This document shows, one piece after another, positions 34,143-44,569 of a stretch of 64,000 nt of DNA; position 1 is the stretch's first letter, and each line of letters begins with the position of its first letter. The translations under genes were made by a program, and so were the position numbers. A model generated the notes under the pieces. That model did no database searches. It was not told the origin of the DNA and was given only the letters and a program-made list of their open reading frames with translations. The stretch comes from Nannochloris sp. 'desiccata' (taxonomy: Eukaryota; Chlorophyta; Trebouxiophyceae; Chlorellales; Chlorellaceae), in contig JAGTXX020000004.1 in the NCBI GenBank assembly GCA_019044685.2, forward strand, positions 496,001-560,000. Direction: 5' to 3'.

Positions 34143-37100
34143 ATGGCCTTGCTAGTGGATTCTCGTATTCCTTTACCTGGTCCTCAAATGAGAGCGCTTG
34201 GCAAACGCAAGCGTGAAAATGCTCCAACCACCTCTGCCCAGCCTCTCTTGGCACCACCCCAAGGCGCTCTTACTCTCCTTCAGTTTAACATTGAAGAGAA
34301 CAGTGTCGAAGATGGACGCATCCACTTTGATAGAGAATTTATAAAACAAGTAGTTACGGACTCTCTAGGCCTGTCTGGTCGTCTCAAAACTGCGCTTAGG
34401 TAAACAGGAATTCAATATTTTTGAAAAATAGTTTTGTCGCTTTATTTTTTTCAAAAATAAAATTTAACATAGAAGAAGAGTCCTTTTTTTTCCCTGCAGC
34501 TTTTCAATCTTTTCTCTAGGCGACTGCCCTTATGAAAAGTCTAAACCTGCCAAGCTCAAGTTCAATGGCTCTTCCAATCACGGTGGTTATCTGAAACTAG
34601 GCTCAAATTTCATCAAGCAGCTCAACCTGCAACCGGTACGTCTCTTGAATCAAATTTCAAGATTTATCTCTCTCTGGCTCTGTGCATGCACTATCTCTCC
34701 ATTATAATCACATGTACTAAGCCTCTCTTCAAACTTCTGTTCATTAATAATTTCAATTTACAGGGCGGGGTTTTAAAAATGGAATACAGGTACTGGCAAT
34801 CTTGTGGCGGGGGCAAAAATGGCAAAGACCCTGTTTATTATTTTACCCTGGAATCTGCTGGACTTTCTTCTACTGGCGGCTCGGGGGAAGCTTCGATGCA
34901 AATTGAGGTAAACTTCAATCGGAAACGTTCTTTTGAAGGCGATTCTCAAGAGAGGGGTACTACTTCTTGTGAGAAACCTAAACATCCCTCGAGAAGTACC
35001 ACCAGTACAATAGACCGTGCAGCGGCAGATGCACTTGCCTCTATGGCCAAGGCTCAAGCCACTTCTTTCAAAAGTGCTCCCAACGTCGATGCTCCGCCTC
35101 GCCATCGTGCTCCTTTGGTTTCCACTGGCATTAGGAATATCAATGAACTCTCTAACCACTACACCTCAGATATTGCCAAGGAGATGGAGAAACTTACTCC
35201 GCCGGATCCCGACTGCCCTTCAATGTGGACGCATACCATAACCTCTGGTTTAGACAGACCCCGATTAGGCCTTAAACTGGCTTTCATAAGACCTTTACTA
35301 GAAGAGACATTGGGGATTACGTATACAAAAAATTTGCTCTTAAAAGTGCGTATTTTAATTGAAGGAAAAGGGTGCGAGAGCGTTTTTGAGCGGGCCATTG
35401 TGTCTACAAAACAAAATTATTTAAGCCAGTGGCGTAAGATTCGTTCTCTTCTGGGCGGTGCTGACTTTGGAGATGACCTTATTTTTATGTACAAAGGGAA
35501 GGTCCAAGAGGAGAGCGGGTATGTTTACTACTTCGCCTTGAAAAAACAGAGCAACAGCGGCACGGACGACAAAATAGAAAAACCCGACGCCACCGAGGAC
35601 CTTGACGCTGCAGAGGAGAAAGAGAGTGAGCAGTCAATGGGCGATCTAATGAAAGAGCTTGAAGAATGGAATAAGAAATATGAAGAGTCTCCTGCAAGTC
35701 CTATGGCAGTTGCCGCTCCTAGGGTGGTAGAAAAAACTGAAAATAATATCAAACCCACACAGCAGCAACCTCTTTCCCGTTCTCATCTTCGTAGTGCAGT
35801 TCCTCTTCCACCAGTGGCCCCCATTCGCCGCCCAGATGGTCCTGAACCTTTAAAAAGCCGTCCTATAGTATTTATTCAAGATGCACGTCTCTTAAGAGCA
35901 GATTCTAGGTCTACTTCTCCTTCCCTAGCTCCCACGGAAATAGAGGAGGAGGCGGAGGAGGTGGAAGCGGCTTCGGAAATGGAGGCCTTACAGCCGAGAA
36001 AGATGCTGTTGGAGCGCCTGAAACCCAGCAAAGTACCTGATCTCCAAAGAGAAGCAAAACCCTTGTCTGTGCTCCAGACCTGTGCCAATGAAATCAATGC
36101 CCTTGAAGCATTTGTGTCTTCAGTAAAAGCCAGTGCTACAGCAGACACTGCTAAATCAAAAGGCGATTCGTTGCTCAACATGCATCGTCACCGCCTCGCC
36201 CAGCATTTTGTGGATAGTGGCGTTGCCAGTGAACTAGGTAATCATCATGGTGGTGCATTTAACGTGTTTATGGACTTGAAAAGTGGATTACTCTCTCATT
36301 TCAAGTACAAAGAACAGTCATTTTGGTACAGAGACTATATTGGCAAATTAAAAAAGCCCTTACTAACTGATTTGGAACACCATGGAGCATCTATATCTCA
36401 TTCATTAGAACGTGTTCTTATGGGGCAATGGCCGTTTAAAGTGTGGGTGGGTGATATGAATAACAGAGACCTTCTTCCTGCTGGCGTCGGTGTTGTTGCT
36501 CTGGAAGATATTCCCGCCGGGAGCTGTGTAACCCAGTTTATTGGTCATTATATCTCTTCGGGTGAGCTCCCTGCTCCTAGTATACGGATTTATGATGCGT
36601 ACCGTGAAGAAGAAGCTGAACTTGAGCATTTTAAAGAAGAAGAAGAGGAAGAAGATGGTGGTTGCACCTGCGGGGGAAATGGCGACTTGATGCAGAAACA
36701 CAGAAAGACTAGCAGCTTTGGTTGCCCTGATGAGATGAATGAAGAAATCAAAGAAGCTAACGTTGCGGTAAAAGTTTCAAAGTCGACAAAGACGTTATGG
36801 CTGGGCAATATTTCAAGAAATTGCACGCAATATGATATCTTCAAACTATTTTCAAAATACGGAGAGGTGGTGCGTCTTAAGCTTGTCAACCATTCCAAAC
36901 AACGACCTTACGCATTCATCTATTTTAAAACCGCAAGTGCTGGTGAAGATGCTTTCGAAGATCTGGAAGGTGCTATTCTCCCTTCCATTACTGGTGAGAA
37001 ACCCTTGGTTTTAAGCTATCAAAAAGGCAGCGACGAGAAAAAATATGATCGTGGCAGTACCCGTGCACGTGGCCATGATGAAGATGATTTAACAAAGGGC

Positions 37101-37463
37101 TTTATGTACTACCGCAGCCGACATTCAGAGGCTACAAAGCGCTATTGTGTCCATATGGCAAGAGGGACAGAGTGTGTCGTTCCTGCTGCTGCTGCCAAAA
37201 CCAAAAGACAAAAAAAAGTGGTGAATGGGTCGATTCCGCCACATGGATCGAATATTCCAACCAATAATGATCAGTGGAGAAGGCTTGAAAGTACCATTAT
37301 TACTGCAAGACATGGTGGGAATGCAACTTATTTTATGCGTCCTTCTGAAAAGAACTTTAACTTGTCCAGAGTGCAGCTTAACGTTCCTAACGGTCCCACG
37401 AAAATATTGTACTATGCAAAGAGAAATATCGTCAAGGGAGAAGAGTTGGTGAGAGAACGTTAA
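34143..37463 (+). CDS. SET-like protein with an RRM inserted in the SET domain, and two N-terminal repeated modules
   Basis: Exons are 34143-34399, 34500-34635 and 34764-37463; introns are 100 and 128 nt; the product is about 1030 aa. Residues about 95-175 and 285-410 look like two related modules, each ending in a similar strand (PVYYFTLES; YVYYFALKK). Their fold is unknown to me. From about 688 comes a SET-type start: GVGVVALEDIPAGSCVTQFIGHYIS. Next is an acidic and Cys-containing linker, then a full RRM (about 805-890; RNP2 LWLGNI, RNP1 RPYAFIYFK). The SET end resumes near 970: ARHGGNATYFMR in place of the usual NHSC-PN, then ILYYAKRNIVKGEEL. The final Tyr of SET enzymes is not visible, so methyltransferase activity is doubtful. 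It may be a chromatin or RNA-linked factor. Confidence 0.75.
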
Positions 37464-38219
37464 TGGAATGGTTCTTAGCAGCAGGAATCGCAGTGGTCAA
37501 AGCGGTTTGGCTGTATATAACGTAAACACGAATAATTAACGAGTGCATATATCTTTTTGAATATAAATTTGGCAAAAAAAAAATTTCTCCTGGCCCCGTC
37601 GCCAAAGTATCGTAATGAATAATAAAGAGTTTATTATCTTGATTTACACAACCGATCATGTAGATTTATACTAAATACATGGTGGAATAAAAAGGACTAT
37701 TTTAATATTAAGAGGTAAAGAAAGATTTTTTTTAAAAAAAAAAAAAAAAAAAAAAAGGCCCCCAGTTAAGTAAAAGCCACTCCCTACTCCTTTGGTAGAG
37801 GGTTTCTTCGTTCGGGCTGCTGTATTCCATCTTACCTCGGAGCTAAAGTGGTATGCCATTGCACCACGACAAAGGACAAAGGCTTCGGCACGCAATATGC
37901 GGAAAAGACGACAAAAAAAATGGCCAAAAGACAACTTCTTGCGTAATTTGAGGCGGCGAAGAGCAAAAGATTCGTCACAGCGACTTCGCACCCCATCTCT
38001 GTTGGTACTACTGTTGCTGCCCAATCGTGCTTAATTTCAGTGATCAGACGGGAACTGATGTATTCACGATGGTATGAACGAATCATGGGGGCAATAAATT
38101 TATTATAAATATATACTCAAAACAGCATTTTTCGACAACCATTTTTTTTTCACATGTAACCCACAGTAAAGTAAAAGTAAAAAAAGCAGAAGTAAATAGG
38201 AAGCCTTCAACGAGGTTGG
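37464..38219. other. intergenic region between the SET-RRM gene and the LINE ORF1
   Basis: 756 bp holding the 3' UTR of the SET-RRM gene, a long A-run at about 37732-37757, and then probably the 5' UTR of the LINE. The exact 5' end of the LINE cannot be set from one copy. A short basic frame at 37792-38034 lacks an ATG start and similarity. Confidence 0.45.
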
Positions 38220-39845
38220 ATGGCTTCCTCTCCAGCTATCCAGAATGTGCCAGAAGGTACTCAAGGACAAAAAAAAAATTCTTCTGATCAATTGTTTGAT
38301 CGAAAACCAAAAGCGCGATTTCACGTGTTTTCTCCTGCACCGTCCACTGAAAGCTTTAGTACTAATTGTATTAAAGTTGAAAGTGCTATCGCGGATGCAA
38401 TTAACGCGGTTAACAGTGAGTTATTTTCCCAACTAACTGCTGACATCAATGGGTCTGAACTCAAATCCAGCACTCATTTGAACAAATCAAAGGATGGTGG
38501 TGAGCATCGGATGTTCACTAAGTTTGAACTCTATTCTGCGCGGGCAGTGGACCTCTTTCAAAAAACCTTCCCCCTCAACCGCCGGGTATCGAACCCCGAA
38601 ATTGCCTCTAGGCAATTCTCCTACTCTTGGCCAGACCAGCCAAGACGTCTACCACGCGTACGTGTTCCTGAACAGGATTACATGGCGTTGTCAATTCGTG
38701 GAGGTCAGAAGATTCCTCGTGATGTACTGGCATCAGCACTCTCCTCAGCACAGGCTCGCCTTTGCTTTACCTTACCGCTGCGAGGTCATGGCCTTCAAAC
38801 GGTTTCTATGAATGATAGCTTGGCTATTATCAAATGCCTCAGGCCCCCAAAAACCATTACAATAGGTGATAAACCTGTTCTCTTCTACGTAATTACTCCA
38901 GTAAATCCGGAAGTCCCATCTGCCAACCCCCCTAGGGGTTCCTATGCTGCGGCCGCTGCTGGTGCTCCCCGCCCTCCAGCAGCTTTTCAGATCCAAGCAT
39001 GGAATGCTATCCAAGAAGCTCGCTTACAGAAACTCGGAGACGATTTCACTGGTACTACTACTGCCACTGGTCATGTTAACTCAGCTCCCTCTGCTGCTGC
39101 TGCTGCTGCTGCTAAGACTGCTGTTGCTACTGGAACAGCTGCCGCAGGCGACACCGCTGCTGGAAAAGATGTTCACCGTACTCTCACTGTAGAGAAGTCT
39201 AAGGAGAATGGCGATTCTGGAAACCAGATTGACGAAGATGAAACCTCCTTAAGAGATGAAGTTGGGATGGAAACTGTTGTCAATCGTACTGCTGAAGCCG
39301 ATGTCGCTCCGGCTATGCCAGATGGCGCCAATGTTACTGCCGCCGCCGGCGGCGGTAACATTGGCGCTGATAAGGAAGAAGGAGAACTGGTCGTCGAGGT
39401 CAACAAGCCTAACGACGACATGGACCTCACTAACCCTAGATCTGCCGTTGAAGATGAAGAAGAAGTAGATGAAGCTGGTGCTGTAGCAACAGATGTTGCC
39501 TTCATTGTTGCTAAGGAAAAAACAGGGGTCTCTCGAGTCAGAGTTCGTCGTGCTACGACAAGATCTATCACTGCTAATACTCCTCGTGCTACTGGTAGTC
39601 CTTCTAAAAGGAGAGTAAGACCTCCTGAATCCAGCCCACCCTCTTCAGAACCCGTGAGGAAGTCTCCCAGGAAAACTCCCCGGAAGACCCTTGCGGCTTT
39701 GGAAAACCCAAACAGGGGTCGATCATCGCCCGCTCCTGCCCATAATAGGTCTTTGCAGCCTTATTTCGCTGCTGTTGTCACTGGTTTAACGTCACCCGAA
39801 TCGAAGAAGCCACAGGGGTCTCCTAGTAAACCCCTCCTACAGTGA
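38220..39845 (+). CDS. LINE A ORF1 protein, nucleic-acid-binding type, no known domain
   Basis: 541 aa from a true ATG. The first 245 residues look folded (RVRVPEQDYMALSIRGGQ, TLPLRGHGLQTVSMNDSL). Then come Ala-rich and acidic stretches with a microsatellite-coded Ala run. The last 90 residues are very basic with SPKR/SPRK-type motifs (SPSKRRVRPPESSPP, RKSPRKTPRKT), suited to binding nucleic acid. I find no CCHC knuckle and no clear RRM. By position and charge it plays the ORF1p role, coating the element RNA. Its TGA stop is one base before the ORF2 ATG. Confidence 0.75.
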   Translation: MASSPAIQNVPEGTQGQKKNSSDQLFDRKPKARFHVFSPAPSTESFSTNCIKVESAIADAINAVNSELFSQLTADINGSELKSSTHLNKSKDGGEHRMFTKFELYSARAVDLFQKTFPLNRRVSNPEIASRQFSYSWPDQPRRLPRVRVPEQDYMALSIRGGQKIPRDVLASALSSAQARLCFTLPLRGHGLQTVSMNDSLAIIKCLRPPKTITIGDKPVLFYVITPVNPEVPSANPPRGSYAAAAAGAPRPPAAFQIQAWNAIQEARLQKLGDDFTGTTTATGHVNSAPSAAAAAAAKTAVATGTAAAGDTAAGKDVHRTLTVEKSKENGDSGNQIDEDETSLRDEVGMETVVNRTAEADVAPAMPDGANVTAAAGGGNIGADKEEGELVVEVNKPNDDMDLTNPRSAVEDEEEVDEAGAVATDVAFIVAKEKTGVSRVRVRRATTRSITANTPRATGSPSKRRVRPPESSPPSSEPVRKSPRKTPRKTLAALENPNRGRSSPAPAHNRSLQPYFAAVVTGLTSPESKKPQGSPSKPLLQ

Positions 39846-39846
39846 A

Positions 39847-42800
39847 ATGCCTCTCTTCCCTACTCTCCCAAGAGTAGGGCTTCGCCGTCGGGCCAGCAAC
39901 ACTGCTGCTGCTGCTCCCGACAGCTATAAGCCTGTCAGAGGCTTATCTCTTGTATCTCATAATGTTAGAGGTCTCTCAGTGTCTAAGCTCGCTGATTTAC
40001 TTCCATTATGGGATAAGTTACATGCTGATGTGGTGTGCATTCAAGAACATCATATTCGTAATATTTTGGAGACCCCTCCACTTAATAACCTTCTAGGCAG
40101 CCGCCCAAGTGGTACTGGCTGGAAACCTCTCTGGCGTTTTAATGAAAGCGGTGCAAGCTCTTCTAATCGTGGCAGCGCAGGCGTGGCTTTTCTTATACGT
40201 TCCCACCTCCTCAGGGATGAATTAATTAAAATTGATGGCGGCGGTGGCGGCAATAACTTTGAATCAGCTGTGCGATCTTGGTCTCCAGCAAATCAAGAAG
40301 ATGGTCGTAGTATTTCCGTTGATATCTCATGGGCAGGGCATAAATTAACATTGGCTTGTGTCTACCTTCCAAATCACTCTGTTGATAGAACTGAATTTAT
40401 CAACACTCGTATCGTTCCGTTAAAAAAATATGCATCGTCTAAAGGTCGCCAACTCGTAATGGCAGGCGACTTTAACTTCGTCCACGACCCCTATTTGGAT
40501 CGTCTTACTGTTCACCAAGGTGTTGTGGGAAACCCAACATCCCAGTCGGTGCCAACTGCTAATGAGTGGAGCCGGCACCATGAACTTGATGCTTTGGTAG
40601 ATGTTTGGAGGGCACAACATCCGTCTGGAAGATACCTATCGTGGATGCAAAATGGCGCTGCTGCTCGTCTGGATAGGTTTTATATGGATAGAGAAGTAAG
40701 TGCCTACGCCCAATGTCCATCAAAACTTCCAAAAGATGCTTTGGGTAGAGCTCTCTACAAATCTGATCACGCCCCGGTGGTGTGCTGCTTGTTTGGCCGC
40801 TCAAGCCAAGCTGAGACGTCTGGTCCTACTGGATCTAAACGTCAACCACGCCTAAATATCTCTTTCATGAAAGATCAAGCCCTGGCTGGAGAATTTGCTG
40901 ATTGGTTGGAGTCCAAGCTGGAAACTATGCCGTCATCGGACAGGGAGCGTATCTCGTGGTGGACAAAATTCAAAAGCAAAGTCTTGCGTTGGGAAGTCTT
41001 TAAACTGAATGGAAAATATTTTCAGTCTTGTCTTCAAAAGCACTCTTACGATAAGTTATTGTCCGAAGCAGGTGACGTGTTGACAGCGCTGAACGGATCA
41101 GACCCAGCAGCACGCTCGGAGGCGATGTCGAGATTTCCAGCCCTCAAGTCCGAAATAGCTACAGCTGAAGCTGAACTCGAAGCATTTAAGCAAACTAGAG
41201 AACGTAGGGCCTGGATCCACCACAAGGAAAGGCCCTCTCGTGCTCTCTCTTATGCTCTCCTCCAACGCAAGCAAGAGGACATAGCTGCACTGCAAGATGA
41301 CAGTGGTGTAGTTCATACTGCTAGAAGCAAATGTGCTGACATGGCTATGAAATTTTGGGCTGGTATTTCCTCCCAACCTGAAACTAATGCTGAAGCGCGT
41401 GCTCAAGTTCTGGCTGCACTGGCAGCTGACTCCCTTCCCCAGATTGACGTTGCAGCGGCTCAACAACTTGGATCTCAAACGATTACAGTTGACGAGTTGT
41501 TGCAAACGCTGAAGAAAAGCTCTCCCCACACTGCCTCTGGCCCTGATGGCATTCCTATGAAGCTCTACAAAAGGTTCAAAGATCAGTTTGCTCCGATGTT
41601 AGCTGCTGTTTTTAGTGCATTTGGTAAATTGCAGCGGGTTCCACGGCGATTCTTGGACAGTATTATTACTCATATTTTCAAAGCTGGTAGCAGACTGAAA
41701 ATTGGTGATCACAGGCCTATCTCCCTAACAAACACAGAGTACCGTTTATTAACTCGAGCTCTGGCAGGACGATTAGGTGGAGTTCTACAAGATGTCATCG
41801 ATCCAGCTCAAACAGCCTTCCTCCGGGGAAGAAACATTGGAGACAACGCAATGCTGCTCCAGATTCTTCCTGCGTGGTTAAATCAACAAAATCGATCTGG
41901 TTTAATTGCTTTTTGTGATATCAGGAAAGCTTACGATACTGTGGATCGCCAATTCCTCTTTGAAGCTGCCAAAACCATAGGGCTAGGCAATGGTTTCGTT
42001 AACTGGATGAAGTTATTGCTTACAGATACCCGGTCGGCGGCGCTGGTGGATGGGTACCTGTCCGATTACCACAAAATGGAAGCAGGAGTGCGCCAAGGAT
42101 GTCCCTTGGCTCCCTTACTATATCTGCTTATCGCTCAAGCCGTGCTTTCATGGCTTAAATCAAAAGGTATAGGCATCACAGTGCTCTCTGAGCTCTTGAC
42201 TGCTGGTCAGCACGCCGATGACTTGAAAGCCTTGCTCGAGGGACCTGAAGAAGTCCCTACATTTATTGTTGCAATGAAGATCTTTGCCATGGCTACTGGT
42301 CAACATATGCTGCCAGCTAAAACAAAGCTTCTCCCCATTGGGAAGGTTCCTGAAGTCCCCTTGCCTGAACAAATTGAGGGTCTCCCTGTAGTATCCTCAG
42401 CAAAAGCATTGGGTCTCACTTTCTCAGCCTATACTGGAGAGGTCTCGGTGGACTGGTCTGAAATGATAAAGAAAGTTCATGAACGAGTTAGCCGTATAGT
42501 TAAATGCAAGCTCTCTCCTTTTGGCAGAGCCTTTGCAATGAATGGATATGCCCTTAGTCGCATTCTATTTGCAGCCCAGTTTGTGGGACTGCCGGCGGGC
42601 ACCCAGCTGAATTATTTGCAAAGCATGATTGCAGCAGCGGTTGATAGTGGCACGTGCCTGCGACTTCCTGGTGAAACTGGACCTTCTCAACGACACTTTA
42701 CCCACGTCAGTAAAGAATTATTGGTTGGTCATCCCAAACATGGTGGAATGGGCCTTATGGACCTACCAACACATATTACTTCCATGCATCAAAAATGGGC

Positions 42801-44259
42801 TTGCCGCCTCCTCACAGGCAATGCTAATTGCCCCTGGATCAAGCTGGCTAGAGCCGTTTTATCTAATATTATTGATAGATCTGAAACCTCTAATCGTACT
42901 CCCTACACAGCCCCGAGGCTTCATTTTCTCTGTGCTATTTTGGAAGGATTAGATACCTATTTCTCTCCCAGAAATGGCCATATCCCCCTCTGCTTAAGAC
43001 AGATGGCTGATGCGCTCGCAGCATTACCTCCTCTTAAGATAGTAGCAAGCCTGGTCCCTGGCCCTTGGTGTTCTAATACTCCCATCTGGAGTAATCCTAT
43101 ATTATTGGATTCCACAAATCAGCCTTTGGAAAGAGGCACTTCTGCTTTGAATCCTCTTAATGGTCGCGGCATCGCCTCCCTTGGCGATTTGTTGAAAGCA
43201 CGGATGGAGCTGGAGGCAATCAGCCCGGAACAATTCTTTAGAACCTGGAAGGACTTAACATACCCTGGGAGACCGAATGACTGCCCTCTGGATTCTCTCC
43301 CCCATAAAATTTTCTTCCAACATAGAACTATTCCAGCGGTGGCGGCTATTCTTGATGCTGCCATAGTGGAGATGGATCAGAAGCTTCCTGTTGGTTGGTT
43401 AGATGCAGCTCAATATCCTGGTACAGCTCTGGTCTCGGATACTGAAGATCTTATCCTTTCAAGCATGGGCTGGACCTTTAAGAATCGTAAAATTTTGTTG
43501 AAGGGATTCTCGGTGAAGATGGGCACTATACTGCAGGTTACTCAGCGAGAACCCCCTCAAAAGGCTAAGATGGAAGAATTTGCCAAATTAGTATCAGAAG
43601 ATACACCATTGCAGGCTGTTCAGCGGATGTTTGCGCGCATTTGGCAATTGCCCTGTGATGGCAATGACCTCGCCCCGCTGTGGTACTTGGTTTTAAATGG
43701 ATGTGCTACTGCTGAACGCATGAATTCATTAGCTAATCTCCCTTGTGGATGCCAAACATGCAATGGACCTACGCGTTTGCATGCTTTCTTTGACTGTCCT
43801 ATAGTGCAGCCTCTGCTGCAATCAATTCTAAAACAGCTTCAAGGAGATGGAACCTCCCCGCTCTTATCTCTCCAGCGCAACCATATTTGGTTGGCTGCTA
43901 AACCAATCACCAGCTTGCATCAAGGGATTTGGGATATAGTAGTTGTATTCACTGTCAAATCAATGGAGGCTGCGAGAAGAAACTGGACTGATCGTGCTCT
44001 TAAAGCACAACAACGCAAGCGTCAGCCACGAAGGTCGTCGAGAGCTGCTGGTTCTAGACACAGGCCTCCTATGCCCCCAGGGCCAGAAATGATTACTTCA
44101 GTCGGCGCAGTTGCTCTGACTGAATTTTGGGGGTGCTTGACAGATTTTATTGCTATCAAAACTCTTCCCTCCCAATGGCTCTCTGTGGTGCCACTGGATC
44201 ACCCATTCTTCCACCCAGATCCTGAAAGACGGACCTGGGTTATCTCTCGTCAAGAATAA
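39847..44259 (+). CDS. LINE A ORF2: AP-like endonuclease plus reverse transcriptase
   Basis: 1470 aa. The endonuclease/exonuclease/phosphatase domain (about residues 33-320) has SHNVRGL, CIQEHH, AGDFNFVHD, RLDRFYMD and SDHAPV, all catalytic motifs present. The reverse transcriptase (about 555-860) has SGPDGIPMKLYKRF, GDHRPISLTN, FCDIRKAYDTVD, GVRQGCPLAPLLYLL and QHADDLKALL; the usual Tyr before ADD is His. A long C-terminal region follows, with a zinc-type CGCQTC...H...C motif near residue 1300, as in many plant LINEs. Function: nick the target, then copy the RNA onto the nick. ORF2 lies in the +1 frame relative to ORF1 and is reached over TGAAATG. Confidence 0.95.
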   Translation: MPLFPTLPRVGLRRRASNTAAAAPDSYKPVRGLSLVSHNVRGLSVSKLADLLPLWDKLHADVVCIQEHHIRNILETPPLNNLLGSRPSGTGWKPLWRFNESGASSSNRGSAGVAFLIRSHLLRDELIKIDGGGGGNNFESAVRSWSPANQEDGRSISVDISWAGHKLTLACVYLPNHSVDRTEFINTRIVPLKKYASSKGRQLVMAGDFNFVHDPYLDRLTVHQGVVGNPTSQSVPTANEWSRHHELDALVDVWRAQHPSGRYLSWMQNGAAARLDRFYMDREVSAYAQCPSKLPKDALGRALYKSDHAPVVCCLFGRSSQAETSGPTGSKRQPRLNISFMKDQALAGEFADWLESKLETMPSSDRERISWWTKFKSKVLRWEVFKLNGKYFQSCLQKHSYDKLLSEAGDVLTALNGSDPAARSEAMSRFPALKSEIATAEAELEAFKQTRERRAWIHHKERPSRALSYALLQRKQEDIAALQDDSGVVHTARSKCADMAMKFWAGISSQPETNAEARAQVLAALAADSLPQIDVAAAQQLGSQTITVDELLQTLKKSSPHTASGPDGIPMKLYKRFKDQFAPMLAAVFSAFGKLQRVPRRFLDSIITHIFKAGSRLKIGDHRPISLTNTEYRLLTRALAGRLGGVLQDVIDPAQTAFLRGRNIGDNAMLLQILPAWLNQQNRSGLIAFCDIRKAYDTVDRQFLFEAAKTIGLGNGFVNWMKLLLTDTRSAALVDGYLSDYHKMEAGVRQGCPLAPLLYLLIAQAVLSWLKSKGIGITVLSELLTAGQHADDLKALLEGPEEVPTFIVAMKIFAMATGQHMLPAKTKLLPIGKVPEVPLPEQIEGLPVVSSAKALGLTFSAYTGEVSVDWSEMIKKVHERVSRIVKCKLSPFGRAFAMNGYALSRILFAAQFVGLPAGTQLNYLQSMIAAAVDSGTCLRLPGETGPSQRHFTHVSKELLVGHPKHGGMGLMDLPTHITSMHQKWACRLLTGNANCPWIKLARAVLSNIIDRSETSNRTPYTAPRLHFLCAILEGLDTYFSPRNGHIPLCLRQMADALAALPPLKIVASLVPGPWCSNTPIWSNPILLDSTNQPLERGTSALNPLNGRGIASLGDLLKARMELEAISPEQFFRTWKDLTYPGRPNDCPLDSLPHKIFFQHRTIPAVAAILDAAIVEMDQKLPVGWLDAAQYPGTALVSDTEDLILSSMGWTFKNRKILLKGFSVKMGTILQVTQREPPQKAKMEEFAKLVSEDTPLQAVQRMFARIWQLPCDGNDLAPLWYLVLNGCATAERMNSLANLPCGCQTCNGPTRLHAFFDCPIVQPLLQSILKQLQGDGTSPLLSLQRNHIWLAAKPITSLHQGIWDIVVVFTVKSMEAARRNWTDRALKAQQRKRQPRRSSRAAGSRHRPPMPPGPEMITSVGAVALTEFWGCLTDFIAIKTLPSQWLSVVPLDHPFFHPDPERRTWVISRQE

Positions 44260-44569
44260 TTTGTATTTTTGAACTTTACATTTGTTATTGATGGGTTATC
44301 AAAGTATCTCTGGTTATCCATCACTTTTCTTGAGTTAAAATGTAGGGTTTTGCCTTTTGCTCATTACCGCCAGGTATGGTGGTTGGTGGCGTTTTGCATA
44401 TTCACCGCCCCATGCTTTTGTTATTGGGTTTGCTAACCTCAATTCTAGACTCTTGTCTTTTTTCTACTTTTTATACATTCCCATGTTATAGGGAAGCCTG
44501 CGAGTCACTTGACTCTCTCACCAGGGCGGTGGGACTGGGCCACATGTAAGATCCTCAATCAATCATTTT

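Larger units (their letters stand above)
38220..44568 (+). mobile_element. complete non-LTR retrotransposon (LINE A) with two ORFs and 3' UTR
   Basis: A LINE with ORF1 (38220-39845), ORF2 (39847-44259, endonuclease plus reverse transcriptase) and a 3' UTR that ends near 44568 in a short tail, catgtaagatcctcaatcaatca. There are no LTRs. Both ORFs are intact, so this copy may still be able to move. The 3' UTR has a stem-loop (GGTGGC...TTCACC, about 44385-44406) and a second GC-rich hairpin (CTCACC...GGTGGG) just before the ATGTAA tail. The 5' boundary is uncertain and may lie upstream of 38220. The block of related elements downstream is in the same orientation. Confidence 0.9.

Noticed and set aside
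37440..37520. Further 3' exon of the SET-RRM gene (GTGAGA donor at 37447)
   Set aside because: The only acceptors nearby would give an intron under 50 nt and add eight codons; the TAA at 37461-37463 is the simpler end.
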